From positions 1-64,000 of the forward strand of contig JADJMA010000012.1 of assembly GCA_016709845.1 (NCBI GenBank): a stretch of DNA of 64,000 bases, read 5' to 3'. A program made the position numbers and the translations under genes. This DNA comes from Flammeovirgaceae bacterium (GTDB taxonomy: Bacteria; Bacteroidota; Bacteroidia; Cytophagales; Cyclobacteriaceae). Below the pieces are notes generated by a model. That model did no database searches and was not told where the DNA came from. It worked only from the letters and a program-made list of their open reading frames with translations. Shown here piece after piece: positions 53,075 through 63,200 of this stretch; the stretch's first letter is position 1, and each line of letters starts with the position of its first letter.

Positions 53075-54127
53075 ATGGATCAGGAATATTTTAAGGGCCG
53101 GGGTGCCCAAATCAAAACTTCAAACAAATTCTTAAAAGCCCAATATGTAACGGATCATATCGAAGGCCTTGATGAACCCCTGCTTGAATCGCCTCAAACC
53201 CAAATCTTTTTCGAAACTCCGAAAAAGATTGTTAACAAAGTAACGAGTCCAGACCTAAGCATGATGTACTCCATGAATCCTTATCAGGGTTGCGAGCATG
53301 GATGTATCTATTGCTATGCCCGCAACACCCACGAATATTATGGCTTTAGTGCCGGGCTTGATTTTGAAAGTAAAATAATTGTTAAGAAAAATGCGGCCAC
53401 GTTGTTAGAGCGACATCTATTAAATAAAAATTGGCATGCGGCCCCACTCATGTTGAGCGGAAACACAGACTGCTATCAACCCCAGGAGAAAAAGTTTGAG
53501 ATCACCCGAAAGATGTTGAAAGTATTGGTGAACTATCAACATCCGGTTGGGTTGATAACTAAAAACAGTTTAATACTCCGCGATCTTGATTTACTAAGTG
53601 ATCTGGCTAAAGATAATCTGGTGCATGTTTATCTTTCAATCACTACGCTGAATGAAGATTTAAGGCGCGTGTTGGAGCCCCGAACAGCAAGCGCAATAAA
53701 AAGATTAAAAACCATTGAAGCCTTGGCTAAAGCCGGTGTGCCAACCGGAGTAATGAATGCGCCCATTATTCCTGGATTAAATCATCACGAAATACCAACC
53801 ATACTTAAAGCTGCTGCTGATCATGGAGCGCTTGCTTGTGGTATGACTGTCGTTCGATTAAATGGTTCTATCGGAAAAATCTTTGAAGACTGGTTACGGA
53901 AAAATTTTCCGGATCGATTCGATAAGGTGTGGAATCAAATCTGCTCATTGCATGATGGTAAAGTAAACGACTCTGAATTTAGCAGGCGCATGTCGGGTAG
54001 CGGTAACTTTGCTGATGCAATCCATCAACTATACCGGGCTGCACGCAAAAAATATTTCTCAGAGAAAAGAATGCCCGCCTATGATCTAACTAAATTCCAA
54101 AAAGGTGGCAACTTGAATTTATTTTAG
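53075..54127 (+). CDS. PA0069-family radical SAM protein
   Basis: Intact, 350 residues. The iron-sulfur cluster motif C-x3-C-x2-C is in YQGCEHGCIYCYARNTHEYY. SPDLSMMYSMNPYQG before it and PLMLSGNTDCYQPQEKKFEI after it are characteristic of the PA0069 group, related to spore photoproduct lyases. The reaction is unknown. The ATG at 53075 follows TTTAGTATTG, which may contain a -7 element. A metal-efflux operon begins 88 bases downstream. Confidence 0.85.
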   Translation: MDQEYFKGRGAQIKTSNKFLKAQYVTDHIEGLDEPLLESPQTQIFFETPKKIVNKVTSPDLSMMYSMNPYQGCEHGCIYCYARNTHEYYGFSAGLDFESKIIVKKNAATLLERHLLNKNWHAAPLMLSGNTDCYQPQEKKFEITRKMLKVLVNYQHPVGLITKNSLILRDLDLLSDLAKDNLVHVYLSITTLNEDLRRVLEPRTASAIKRLKTIEALAKAGVPTGVMNAPIIPGLNHHEIPTILKAAADHGALACGMTVVRLNGSIGKIFEDWLRKNFPDRFDKVWNQICSLHDGKVNDSEFSRRMSGSGNFADAIHQLYRAARKKYFSEKRMPAYDLTKFQKGGNLNLF

Positions 54128-54192
54128 CTTGGTCACCCTAATAATCAACCGTTCAACAAGTCTCTTCAGAATGTTTACAGAATTTCTTATTT

Positions 54193-54208
54193 ACTTTGTA
54201 ATCAAAGT
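54193..54208. promoter_or_regulatory. Perfect dyad upstream of the metal-efflux operon
   Basis: ACTTTG TAAT CAAAGT, a perfect six-base inverted repeat with four-base spacer, ends 6 bases before the ATG at 54215. It has the size and position of an operator. No regulator gene lies nearby. Confidence 0.45.
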
Positions 54209-54214
54209 TTACAA

Positions 54215-54625
54215 ATGTCTCTGAGTAAAGTCATGACTTTAATACTTATCCAGGTTGCCCTACTCGGCAGCATAATGGATTTGCATGACCTTGTAAAACT
54301 ACCCCGGCTTATTGAACACTATCAGCAACATGTCGCAAAATCAAGTTGCCGATGTCTCTTTTTTGGATTTTTGAATTTACACTATGGATCGGAAGCTGAG
54401 CGTCACGACCGCGAGGATCACGAAGAGCATGAAGACCTTCCCTTTAAATCACCGGATTGTACGTACACGCATATTGTAAGTGTATTTTCAGAGATACGCA
54501 CACAACAAATTGTTGTCGCTAATCTTATAATATCCTATTCCAATTCTTACCAGTCCGCTTCTCCGTTGAGTTCAGTCAATCTATTTGGCAGCCACCAAAA
54601 CTTTAACTACCTCGCGTTTGACTGA
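54215..54625 (+). CDS. Small acidic/His-rich protein of a metal-efflux operon
   Basis: 136 residues. A weakly hydrophobic N-terminus (SKVMTLILIQVALLGSIMDL) is followed by FFGFLNLHYGSEAERHDRED and HEEHEDLPFKSPDC. The middle is rich in His, Asp and Glu, with cysteines on both sides. Similar small genes sit before CzcA-type pumps in many Bacteroidota, and their function is unknown. Metal binding is inferred from the residues and the neighbour. The next gene starts 110 bases later. Confidence 0.6.
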   Translation: MSLSKVMTLILIQVALLGSIMDLHDLVKLPRLIEHYQQHVAKSSCRCLFFGFLNLHYGSEAERHDREDHEEHEDLPFKSPDCTYTHIVSVFSEIRTQQIVVANLIISYSNSYQSASPLSSVNLFGSHQNFNYLAFD

Positions 54626-54735
54626 ATGTGCATTGCTTCACTTTTAGCGCGCTCTTGTCTCTGATATTTACTTTACTCTCTTCGCAAAGTGATATCTCTT
54701 TCGATAACTTATATCATTCATAACACTCAGCAATA

Positions 54736-57700
54736 ATGCTAACCAGAATTATAGAATTTTCAGTAAGACAAAAATTAATTATTGGGTTGTTAGTAATTGG
54801 ACTCATTGGGTATGGAACCTATGAATTTACACAACTGCCCATTGATGCCGTTCCTGATATCACGAATAACCAAGTACAGGTAATCACGATTATTCCTTCC
54901 TTAGGCGCAGCCGATATTGAACGCCTTATAACGTTTCCGATCGAACAAGCAAACAGCAACATTCATGGCCTTCTTGAAATCAGGAGTTTTTCGCGATTCG
55001 GATTATCTCTTGTGACCATCGTATTTGATGACGATACCGATGTCTATTGGGCCCGTCAGCAAGTGACGGAACGATTACAGATTGCAAAAGATCAAATTCC
55101 TAAAGGCCTGGGAACACCGGTATTAGCCCCAGTAACAACAGGGTTGGGTGAAATCTATCAATATGTGGTCAAAGCAAAGAAAGGATATGAAGAGCGCTAC
55201 GGCATTACGGAGTTGCGCACAATTCAGGACTGGATCGTAAGAAGGCAACTCTTACGGGTGCCAGGCGTGGCCGATGTGAGCAGTTTGGGGGGTAAACTGA
55301 AACAATATGAGATTGCGATTGATCCCAATAAATTGAAATCCTACGGACTTACCGTGAGTGATGTATTCAGTGCCCTGGAGAACAATAACCAAAATACCGG
55401 AGGAGCTTATATTGAGCGACAGGCAACCGTATTATACATTCGAAGCGAAGGATTGATTGGTGATATTGGTGACATCAACAGTATTGCGGTCAAAAACACG
55501 GAGAACGGAACGCCATTATTTATAAAAGATGTAGCTGAAGTGAGAATAGGCAGTGCCATTCGCTATGGCGCGATGACCTATAATGGAGAAGGCGAAGTGG
55601 CTGGTGCTGTGGTGATGATGTTGAAAGGTGCCAATAGCAGTCTTGTCATTAAAGATGTTAAAGATAAAATTGAGCAAATCAAAAAGATTTTACCCGAAGG
55701 CGTAGAGATAGAGCCCTTTCTGGATAGAACCAAAATGGTAAGCCATGCCATTGGCACTGTTGAGAAAAATTTAATGGAGGGAGCCTTGATTGTCGTTTTT
55801 GTGCTCGTCTTGTTTCTTGGAAATTTCCGCGCTGGTTTTTTAGTGGCGTCCGTTATTCCGCTCGCTATGCTTTTTGCTGTGATCATGATGAATCTGTTTG
55901 GCGTAAGTGGAAATCTGATGAGTCTCGGGGCTTTAGATTTTGGATTGATTGTAGACGGAGCTGTTATTATTGTGGAGGCTGTGATGCATCAGTTGACCCA
56001 TGGCAAAAGGTTCAAGTCGCTCAATGCGATAAATCAAAACGAAATGGATGGCGAGGTAATCCATTCGGCAGGGAGGATGATGAACAGTGCTGTGTTTGGT
56101 CAAATCATAATCCTGATCGTGTACCTTCCTATCTTCAGCTTACAGGGCATTGAAGGAAAAATGTTTAAGCCCATGGCCCAAACGGTTGCCTTTGCTTTAC
56201 TGGGTGCTTTCATTCTTATCGCTCACTTACATTCCCATGATGAGTTCTGTTTTTCTAAGTAAGAAAGTTAAACACTCGAAAAATCTTTCCGATAAAATGA
56301 TGGAAAAGATTGAGCGTCTTTACGAGATCGCACTTAAAAAAGTTTTGGGCTTTCCTAAAACCGTAATCGTGTCTGTTCTTGCATTATTTTTCGCTGCCTT
56401 AATAACTCTTTCCTTTCTTGGCGGTGAATTTATTCCTGCGCTCGAAGAGGGGGACTTTGCCGTTGACACCCGGGTTCTCACTGGAAGTAATCTCAATGTT
56501 TCTATTGATGCTACGCTGAAAGGAGAAAAAATACTCCTCGAAAATTTTCCTGAAGTAATAAAGGTGGTGGGCAAAATAGGAAGTGGTGAAGTGCCCACCG
56601 ACCCCATGCCGATTGAGGCCAGTGACATGATGGTTATCCTGAAAGATAAAAGTGAGTGGACTTCTGCAACCAATTTCAATGAACTTGCTGAAAAAATGGG
56701 TAAAGCATTAGAAGCTGTACCCGGGGTCACCTTTGGCTTTCAATATCCCGTACAGATGCGTTTTAATGAGTTGATGACCGGGGCGAGGCAAGATGTGGTT
56801 TGTAAAATTTTTGGTGAAAATCTGGACACGCTCGCACACTATGCAAACAAATTAGGCAACGTGATAAATACGGTTGACGGAAGTGCGAACTTATATGTGG
56901 AAGCTGTGGGTGGTATGCCACAAATCGTTATAAAATATAATCGGGCAGCAATTGCTCAATATGGTTTGAATATTTCTGAGATCAATAGAATTGTCAATAC
57001 AGCTTTTGCCGGTCAAAGTGCTGGGCAAGTGTATGAAGAAGAAAAAAGATTCGATCTGGTCGTACGCATGGTGGGTGAGCAACGAAAAAACATCAGCGAT
57101 GTTCAGAATTTATTAATTCCATCTCCACAGGGAAATCAAATACCCCTAAATCAATTGGCCGAAGTTGAAATTAAAGAAGGTCCTAATCAAATTCAACGGG
57201 AAGATGCAAGGCGCAGAATCATCATTGGCTTTAATGTGCGTGGCCGGGATGTTCAAACTATCGTGACAGAGCTTCAGCAAAAGGTAGACGCACAAATAAA
57301 ATTTCCGGTCGGTTATTATGTAACCTATGGCGGAGCTTTTGAAAATCTTAATGCTGCCAAGAAAAGATTGAGTATTGCGGTTCCGATATCGCTGTTATTG
57401 ATTTTCGTTATGCTCTACTTTGCTTTTAAATCTGTCAAACATGGTCTACTGATTTATTCTGCTATCCCACTTTCCGCCATCGGAGGAATATTTGCTCTCG
57501 CAACACGAGGTATGCCATTTAGTATTAGTGCCGGAGTTGGCTTTATCGCATTATTTGGTGTGGCCGTACTGAATGGAATTGTTTTGGTTGCCGAATTCAA
57601 TCGCCTGAAAACGGATGGTCAACTCAACCTCTATCACATTGTGATATCAGGAACAAAACTTAGACTACGCCCAGTACTTATGACCGCCCTGGTTGCATCC

Positions 57701-59095
57701 TTGGGTTTCATGCCCATGGCACTGAGCAATGGTGCCGGTGCTGAAGTTCAGCGACCTTTGGCCACTGTTGTAATTGGAGGACTACTCATTGCAACATTCC
57801 TTACCTTATTCGTTTTGCCTGTGCTCTACATCATATTTGAAACGAAATTCGCAAAAAGAAAAAAGAAAAAAATGCCGATCGCAGGTTTATTAGTATTTGC
57901 TCTTCTGACTGCGGCAACTCCTGTAGTAAATGCACAAACACCTATTACTGTTCAGGCCGCCATTGATACTGCTTTAGTCAACAACTTATTGGTTAAGAAT
58001 GAACGTTTAAAAGCCGAATATCAACAACGGTTGATCAAATCTGGTGCGAACCTTCCACAAACTACGGTAATCGGTGAGTATGGTCAGATTAATAGTGGCT
58101 TCTCAGATAATCGATTTGTAGTCAATCAGAACATCAACTTCCCCTCTGTGTATTCTAATCAAAAATCTGTGTTAAGAGAAGAGTGGAGAAGCAGTATGTT
58201 GAACGTAGCATTGAAAGAGGTGGATCTGAAGCGGCAAGTGTCGCAAGTTTATTATATGCTTACCTATCTGCAACAAAAGAAAACCCTCCTGCAACAAAAT
58301 GATAGTTTGTATGCTGAGTTTTTGAATAAGACAAATTTGAGGTTTAAGACCGGAGAGAGCAACGTTCTTGAAAAGACTACCGCTGAAACACAACGCGGAC
58401 AAATTGCCTTGCAACTCAATCTACTCAATGCCGATCTTGATTTATTGCAGGCTCAGTTTCAACTCTTATTAAATACAACAATTTTCCTCGTGCCGCAAGA
58501 GGGTGACTTTAAAATGAGTAGACTTGAAATGATTGATACAGCCTCTGTATCACAACATCCTACCATTCAATTATTGCAACAACAGAAACAGATCTCAATC
58601 AGGAACACACAGTTGGAAAAATCAAGACTATTACCCGATCTCTCTTTTGCTTATAACAATATGTCGATGCGGGGTACCGGTGCAGACAATATCTCCTACG
58701 ATGGTTCATCCCGGTTTCAGTCGGGTCAGATTGGTCTGGGTATTCCGTTATTCTATGGATCACAAAAAGCAAGAATCAATGCTTCAAAATCCATTCAGAA
58801 AATAACGGAAACAAACTACCTGATCGGATTGCAACAGTTCAATAACGAATACCAAAGAGCCATTTCACAATACATGAATTTCTCAAAGTCGGTTGATTAT
58901 TACGAACAAACCGGTTTAACAAACGCCAGGCTTATCAGCGACACCGCCAATAAACAATTTGCCAATGGTGGAATTAACTACCTCGAGTGGGTGATGCTTA
59001 CTAATCAAGCCATCTCTCTTCGAAACGAATATTTGATTGCGGTAAACAATCTAAACGAAAGCATTATTCAACTCAATTACTTCATTTATAAATAA
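54736..59095 (+). CDS. CzcA/CusA heavy-metal RND pump fused to a TolC-like outer-membrane factor (frameshifted)
   Basis: About 1450 residues. The RND part (residues 1-1040) starts with LTRIIEFSVRQKLIIGLLVI and has QLPIDAVPDITNNQVQVITI, and LDFGLIVDGAVIIVEAVMHQ with the acidic residues of the heavy-metal (HME) subfamily, plus 12 membrane segments. After KFAKRKKKKMPIAG a signal-like stretch (LLVFALLTAATPVVNAQ) leads into a TolC-type domain (PITVQAAIDTALVNNLLVKN, LGIPLFYGSQKARINASKSI). Such fusions are typical of Bacteroidota. One shift near 56225 (QTVAFALLGAFI then LTYIPMMSSVFLS) splits it. It exports metal cations such as Cu, Ag, Zn, Co or Cd; which one cannot be told. Confidence 0.9.
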
Positions 59096-59106
59096 AGAGA
59101 CGCTTC

Positions 59107-60281
59107 ATGAAAAATATACTTCAAGCATATACCATTATCATATCTCGCTACATGGCAAAGTCCATTCTTGCGATTTGTACTCTGGCGACAGTCTTCTCAT
59201 GCGGCTCTAACAATAAGACCCCCGCCAGTGCTGATTCTACTCATGTTGAAAACTCTGTTACGCTTTCTGCCGCTCAACTTAAAAATGCCGGGATTGTACT
59301 CGGTAAAATTGAGCAAAAGTCAATCTCGAGTGTACTAAAAGTAAACGGTCGCATTGATGTGCCTCCTCAAAATATGATTTCAGTAAGCGTACCGATGGGC
59401 GGCTATTTGAAATACACCAAACTGCTGCCTGGCATGCACCTAAATAAAGGTGAAGTGATTGCTGTCATGGAAGACCAGCAATATATTCAGTTACAGCAAG
59501 ACTATTTAACCGCCAAAACACGGTTGATTTTTACAGCTAACGAATACAATAGACAAAAAGAACTAAATCAAAGCAAAGCCAGCAGCGACAAGGTTTTTCA
59601 ACAAACGGAAGTTGATTACACAACTGAAAAAATCAATGTGAAATCATTGGCTGAACGACTTAAACTAATTGGGATTAATCCCGACAGGCTGAATGAAAAT
59701 ACCATTTCGAAGAGTATCAATATTTACTCACCTATTGATGGATATGTTTCGAAAGTGAACGTGAATATTGGCAAGTTTACCCAACCCAGTGAAGTACTCT
59801 TTGAATTGATTAATCCTGATGACATCCATCTTGCCTTAACCATTTTTGAAAAGGATTTAAGCAAACTCTCGATCGGCCAAAAATTATTTGCCTATACCAA
59901 TAGCCAACCCGATAAAAAATATGAATGCGAGATAATTCTTATCGGTAAAAATCTATCCACGGAAAGAAGCACCGAGGTTCATTCTCATTTCGAGGATTAT
60001 GATAAGAACCTCATTCCGGGTATGTACATGAATGCCGATATTGAAATTAAAAATAATACTGTATATGCTCTGCCCGAAGAGGCCATTGTGCGGTATCAAA
60101 ATAATCAATACATTTTCTTTGCTGAAACGGATACCCGGTTCACTATTCAGGAAATCAAGACGGGTGATGTAGAAAAGGTTTTGTAGAGATTATTTCTGGT
60201 ATGAGTTTAACCGATAAAAAGATTGTGATTAAAGGTGCTTACAATCTTCTTATGGCCATGAAAAATAAGGTGGAAGATTAA
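59107..60281 (+). CDS. CusB/CzcB-type periplasmic adaptor subunit (frameshifted at the end)
   Basis: About 390 residues. A lipobox (LAICTLATVFSCGS) suggests that the true start may be the ATG at 59152; the ATG at 59107 lies 11 bases after the pump stop. Membrane-fusion motifs: GRIDVPPQNMISVSVPMGGY, a helical hairpin (LQQDYLTAKTRLIFTANEYN), a lipoyl-like INIYSPIDGYVSKVNVNIGK and a beta-barrel (YECEIILIGKNLS). A shift near 60178 hides VEIISGMSLTDKKIVIKGAY and the real stop at 60279-60281. It links the pump to the outer-membrane part. Confidence 0.85.
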
Positions 60282-60349
60282 AGTTCAATACATAAACAAT
60301 AATAATTGCCTCTGTCTTTTTTTGTATGATCTTTAATTTCATTTTCTAA

Positions 60350-61031
60350 TTGAACTCTTTGTTGGTTTTTTTTAATGACCTGACTTTGAGCGATGTTCTC
60401 ATCTATAGTCTTGGCTTTTTTGCTCAATCTCTTTTTGGTGCACGCATTATCGTACAATGGTATAAGTCAGAGCGAGAAGGGCATGTGGTTTCACCCACTT
60501 GTTTTGGATCTTTAGCCTGTGCGGATCTTTTTATTCCTGATTTATGGTGTACTTCGAAAAGATCCAATCATCCTACTTGGCCAAACGCTATCATTTTATA
60601 TCTACATCCGTAATCTGCAACTGAAAAAATTCTGGTTAAAGATTCCGCTGGTGTGGAGGATTTTTATTTCACCGCTTCCCTTTGTTCTTTATCTAATCAT
60701 GATTTTTACCACCCCTGATTCTTTTCAAAGTGTACTCGGCAAACTTAATTATACTGATCCTGTGCTATTAATTGGCGGCATCGGTCAACTCCTTCTCAAT
60801 TTGCGATATCTCTATCAATGGTATTATTCCGAACAAGCCAATGAATCCTTGCTCCCTCTTGGGTTTTGGCTTATCAGCGCGGTTGCTTCGATAATGGTGG
60901 TCTATTATGGTTTTAACCGACTTGATCCCGTTTTGTTGATAGCGCAGAGTATGGGTTTTGTGGCTTACCTCCGTAATATTTATCTATCATTGTCCGATCG
61001 TCTAAACCTTCGGCTCCAAAATAGATCTTAG
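60350..61031 (+). CDS. LAB_N domain protein (lipid-A-disaccharide synthase N-terminal-like, frameshifted)
   Basis: About 227 residues with seven membrane segments. The LAB_N motif occurs twice: GFFAQSLFGARIIVQWYKSE and IGQLLLNLRYLYQWYYSEQA, each with the conserved Q-W-Y. Proteins with this domain alone are linked to lipid A or undecaprenyl-phosphate-sugar metabolism. A shift near 60510 separates the first motif from FLFLIYGVLRKDPIILLGQT. The start is TTG at 60350. Confidence 0.7.
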
Positions 61032-61070
61032 TCAGCTTAGTTTGCTGAATCGAATTTGCAACTTTGCCTC

Positions 61071-62296
61071 ATGAGTGATGATTCTCTTTTTCGCATCAGA
61101 CAAAAAGATCTCCAAGCATATCTCTTTAGCCACGAAGATGAAGATGAAAGAGATTTGGTGTTACAACAGAAAGAAGTACTGGGTTTGCCCGTAACGCTAG
61201 TTGCCCAACAAATCGCAGGTAGAAGAAAAGCCAAATCAAAACTTGCCACGTGGTATAAAACGAGGGGCATCATTTATCCGCCTTCGTTAAATATTGAGCA
61301 GGCCTCTTCAGAAGCTACCGCCCGATTTAAAACCCAGGTCGCACGCGGTAGTTTTTCAAGTTCACAAAAAGTAACCATCGCTGATTTGACAGGGGGATTT
61401 GGCGTTGATAGTTATTTTTTTTCACTAGCGTTCGATCGCATTCATTATGTAGAGCCCAATACCGACCTTCTTCGGATTGCATCCGCAAACCATCATACAC
61501 TAAGCACAAAATCTATTGTACACCATCAAGCTACGGCCGAAGATTTTATAGCTACAAATAGGCTGCCTGTTGATCTAGCATTCATTGACCCAAGCCGCAG
61601 AGATCAAAACTCGCGTAAAGTTTTAAACTGGCCGATTGCACTCCCGATGTGATCGCATTGCAACAAGCTGTTTTTAATAAATGTAATTTCCTATTAGTAA
61701 AAACTTCTCCTTTGCTCGATATTCAGCAAGGCTTGCGTGAACTTACAAATACTAAAAAAGTAATTGTTGTATCCGTAAACAACGAATGCAAAGAGTTACT
61801 TTTCTTATGTGAGAAAAACTTTATGGGCGATGCCCAGATTGAGGCCGTTGATCTTTTTACTAATGGTGATATTAAAAACACATTGTCTTTTTTCCTCAGG
61901 AAGAGAAAAAGGCCAATAGTCTTGGGGGAGGCCGCTGAATATTTATACGAACCCAATGCTTCAATCCTAAAAGCAGGCGCCTTTAAACTGATTTCTGAAA
62001 AATTTCAACTAACCAAACTTGCGGTTAATACGCATCTTTATTCAGCAAGTCATTTGATGACGGATTTCCCTGGTCGGATTTTTCAGGTTGACGCGCTTGA
62101 TCCAGATAGCAAGCAATTGAAAAGTCTTCTGCCCAACGGCAAAGCCAATATTCTCACCCGAAACTATCCGCTTAAACCCGAAGAGTTAAAGAAGAAACTA
62201 AAGCTTACGGATGGGGGCGAAAAATATGTGATTGGATTTTCGTCTCAAAAGAAAAAACAGCTCGCAGTTTGCAGCCTGGCTACAAAAACGCAATGA
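61071..62296 (+). CDS. THUMP-like class I SAM-dependent methyltransferase (frameshifted)
   Basis: About 408 residues. The N-terminal helical part includes LVAQQIAGRRKAKSKLATWY. The SAM motif VTIADLTGGFGVDSYFFSLA is followed by an acidic FIDPSRRDQ (the DPP-like catalytic motif). The C-terminus belongs to the THUMP-like/PG_1098 family (VLGEAAEYLYEPNASILKAG, TRNYPLKPEELKKKLKLTDG), which may methylate RNA. One shift near 61632 joins to DVIALQQAVFNKCNFLLVKT. The start is the ATG at 61071. The 3' end overlaps the convergent redoxin gene by 17 bases. Confidence 0.8.
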
Positions 62297-62777
62297 TATC
62301 ATCTACGGGCGTTTCACCCATAAATGATTTCACGAATCGTTTTTCTTTAGAGTAAATATAAATCGAGGGTGTAGGTATCGAGCCAAAGTTCGTATATACG
62401 TCCGTCCCATCGGCCTTACCAAACCGCACATTAGTCTGATTCGATAGTTTATAATCTTGCGCAAATTTTCGGATACCTTCTGGGGTATCAGAAGCGATAA
62501 ACAGCAGCGTATAATTTTTAAACGACTCCATTTTCTCTTGTATCGCTTGTGCTTCGCGCTGGCAATGATCGCAATCTGCATTGAATAGAATAATGACTGA
62601 AGCCCCCGGCAAGTCTCGGGTGGTGGCGGGCGATCCATCCAGATTTGTAAAGGCCAGATAGGGAAACTCATTCACTTCCTTTATCGCAACTGAGCTTTGG
62701 CTCTTCTTTTCTGGTTTGCTGCAACCTGATATAAGTAAAATTAACGGCAACATTATTAGTAGTAGTCTTTTGATCAT
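62280..62777 (-). CDS. Thioredoxin-fold lipoprotein (redoxin/AhpC-TSA type)
   Basis: Intact, 165 residues. The lipoprotein signal (LLLIMLPLILLISGC) is followed by a thioredoxin fold with the active site FNADCDHCQREAQAIQEK (C-x2-C) and the cis-proline segment FGSIPTPSIYIYSKEKR. It probably reduces or senses disulfides at the periplasmic side of the membrane, like TlpA/ResA. It lies 15 bases downstream of a 59-residue membrane protein gene. Confidence 0.85.
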   Translation of the reverse strand: MIKRLLLIMLPLILLISGCSKPEKKSQSSVAIKEVNEFPYLAFTNLDGSPATTRDLPGASVIILFNADCDHCQREAQAIQEKMESFKNYTLLFIASDTPEGIRKFAQDYKLSNQTNVRFGKADGTDVYTNFGSIPTPSIYIYSKEKRFVKSFMGETPVDDIIAFL

Positions 62778-62792
62778 GGCTTAATAAAAATT

Positions 62793-62972
62793 TTAAACAC
62801 GAAATAAATAAATAAAAAATAACAAACCGGTTGTTCCATAAAGTTGTATCACTTTTTTACGGTTTTGTACGTCTTCCCACCAAAGCATCATCCAAGGTTT
62901 TATTAAACCCAAAATCATAAATAAGAATGATGTGAGGCTGATGAGAAGAAATAACAACTGCACATAGTACAT
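62793..62972 (-). CDS. Small two-helix membrane protein
   Basis: 59 residues, ATG at 62972, TAA at 62793-62795. Two hydrophobic segments (YYVQLLFLLISLTSFLFMIL and TTGLLFFIYLFRV) flank a basic/tryptophan-rich middle (KPWMMLWWEDVQNRKKV). I recall similar tiny proteins with a KPW..LWW..QNRKKV core in other Bacteroidota. Function unknown. The redoxin gene follows 15 bases downstream, so the pair is likely co-transcribed. Confidence 0.6.
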   Translation of the reverse strand: MYYVQLLFLLISLTSFLFMILGLIKPWMMLWWEDVQNRKKVIQLYGTTGLLFFIYLFRV

Positions 62973-63168
62973 CGGGCAAAGTTAGTAAAAGCCTTAACCA
63001 CTGTTCTCCATAATTTTAACTATTAAGATAAGTTAAGGGGTTAAGAAAATTAAGGGTTTCTGCGTTTATGTCGAGAGTTAAGGATATAAACGGATAAGAC
63101 TTCATGCTCTTCATTTCTTAACACATCTTAATGGTGAGAATTTTACTGCGCCCTTTTCGGTAAAATAC

Positions 63169-63176
63169 TATATTTG
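63169..63176 (+). promoter_or_regulatory. -7 box upstream of mfd
   Basis: TATATTTG matches TAnnTTTG exactly, 24 bases before the GTG at 63201. A TTG at 63174, which would give a longer protein, lies within the box and is therefore not the start. Confidence 0.45.
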
Positions 63177-63200
63177 CCCCCTGTTTTTGAAACTGTTGGA

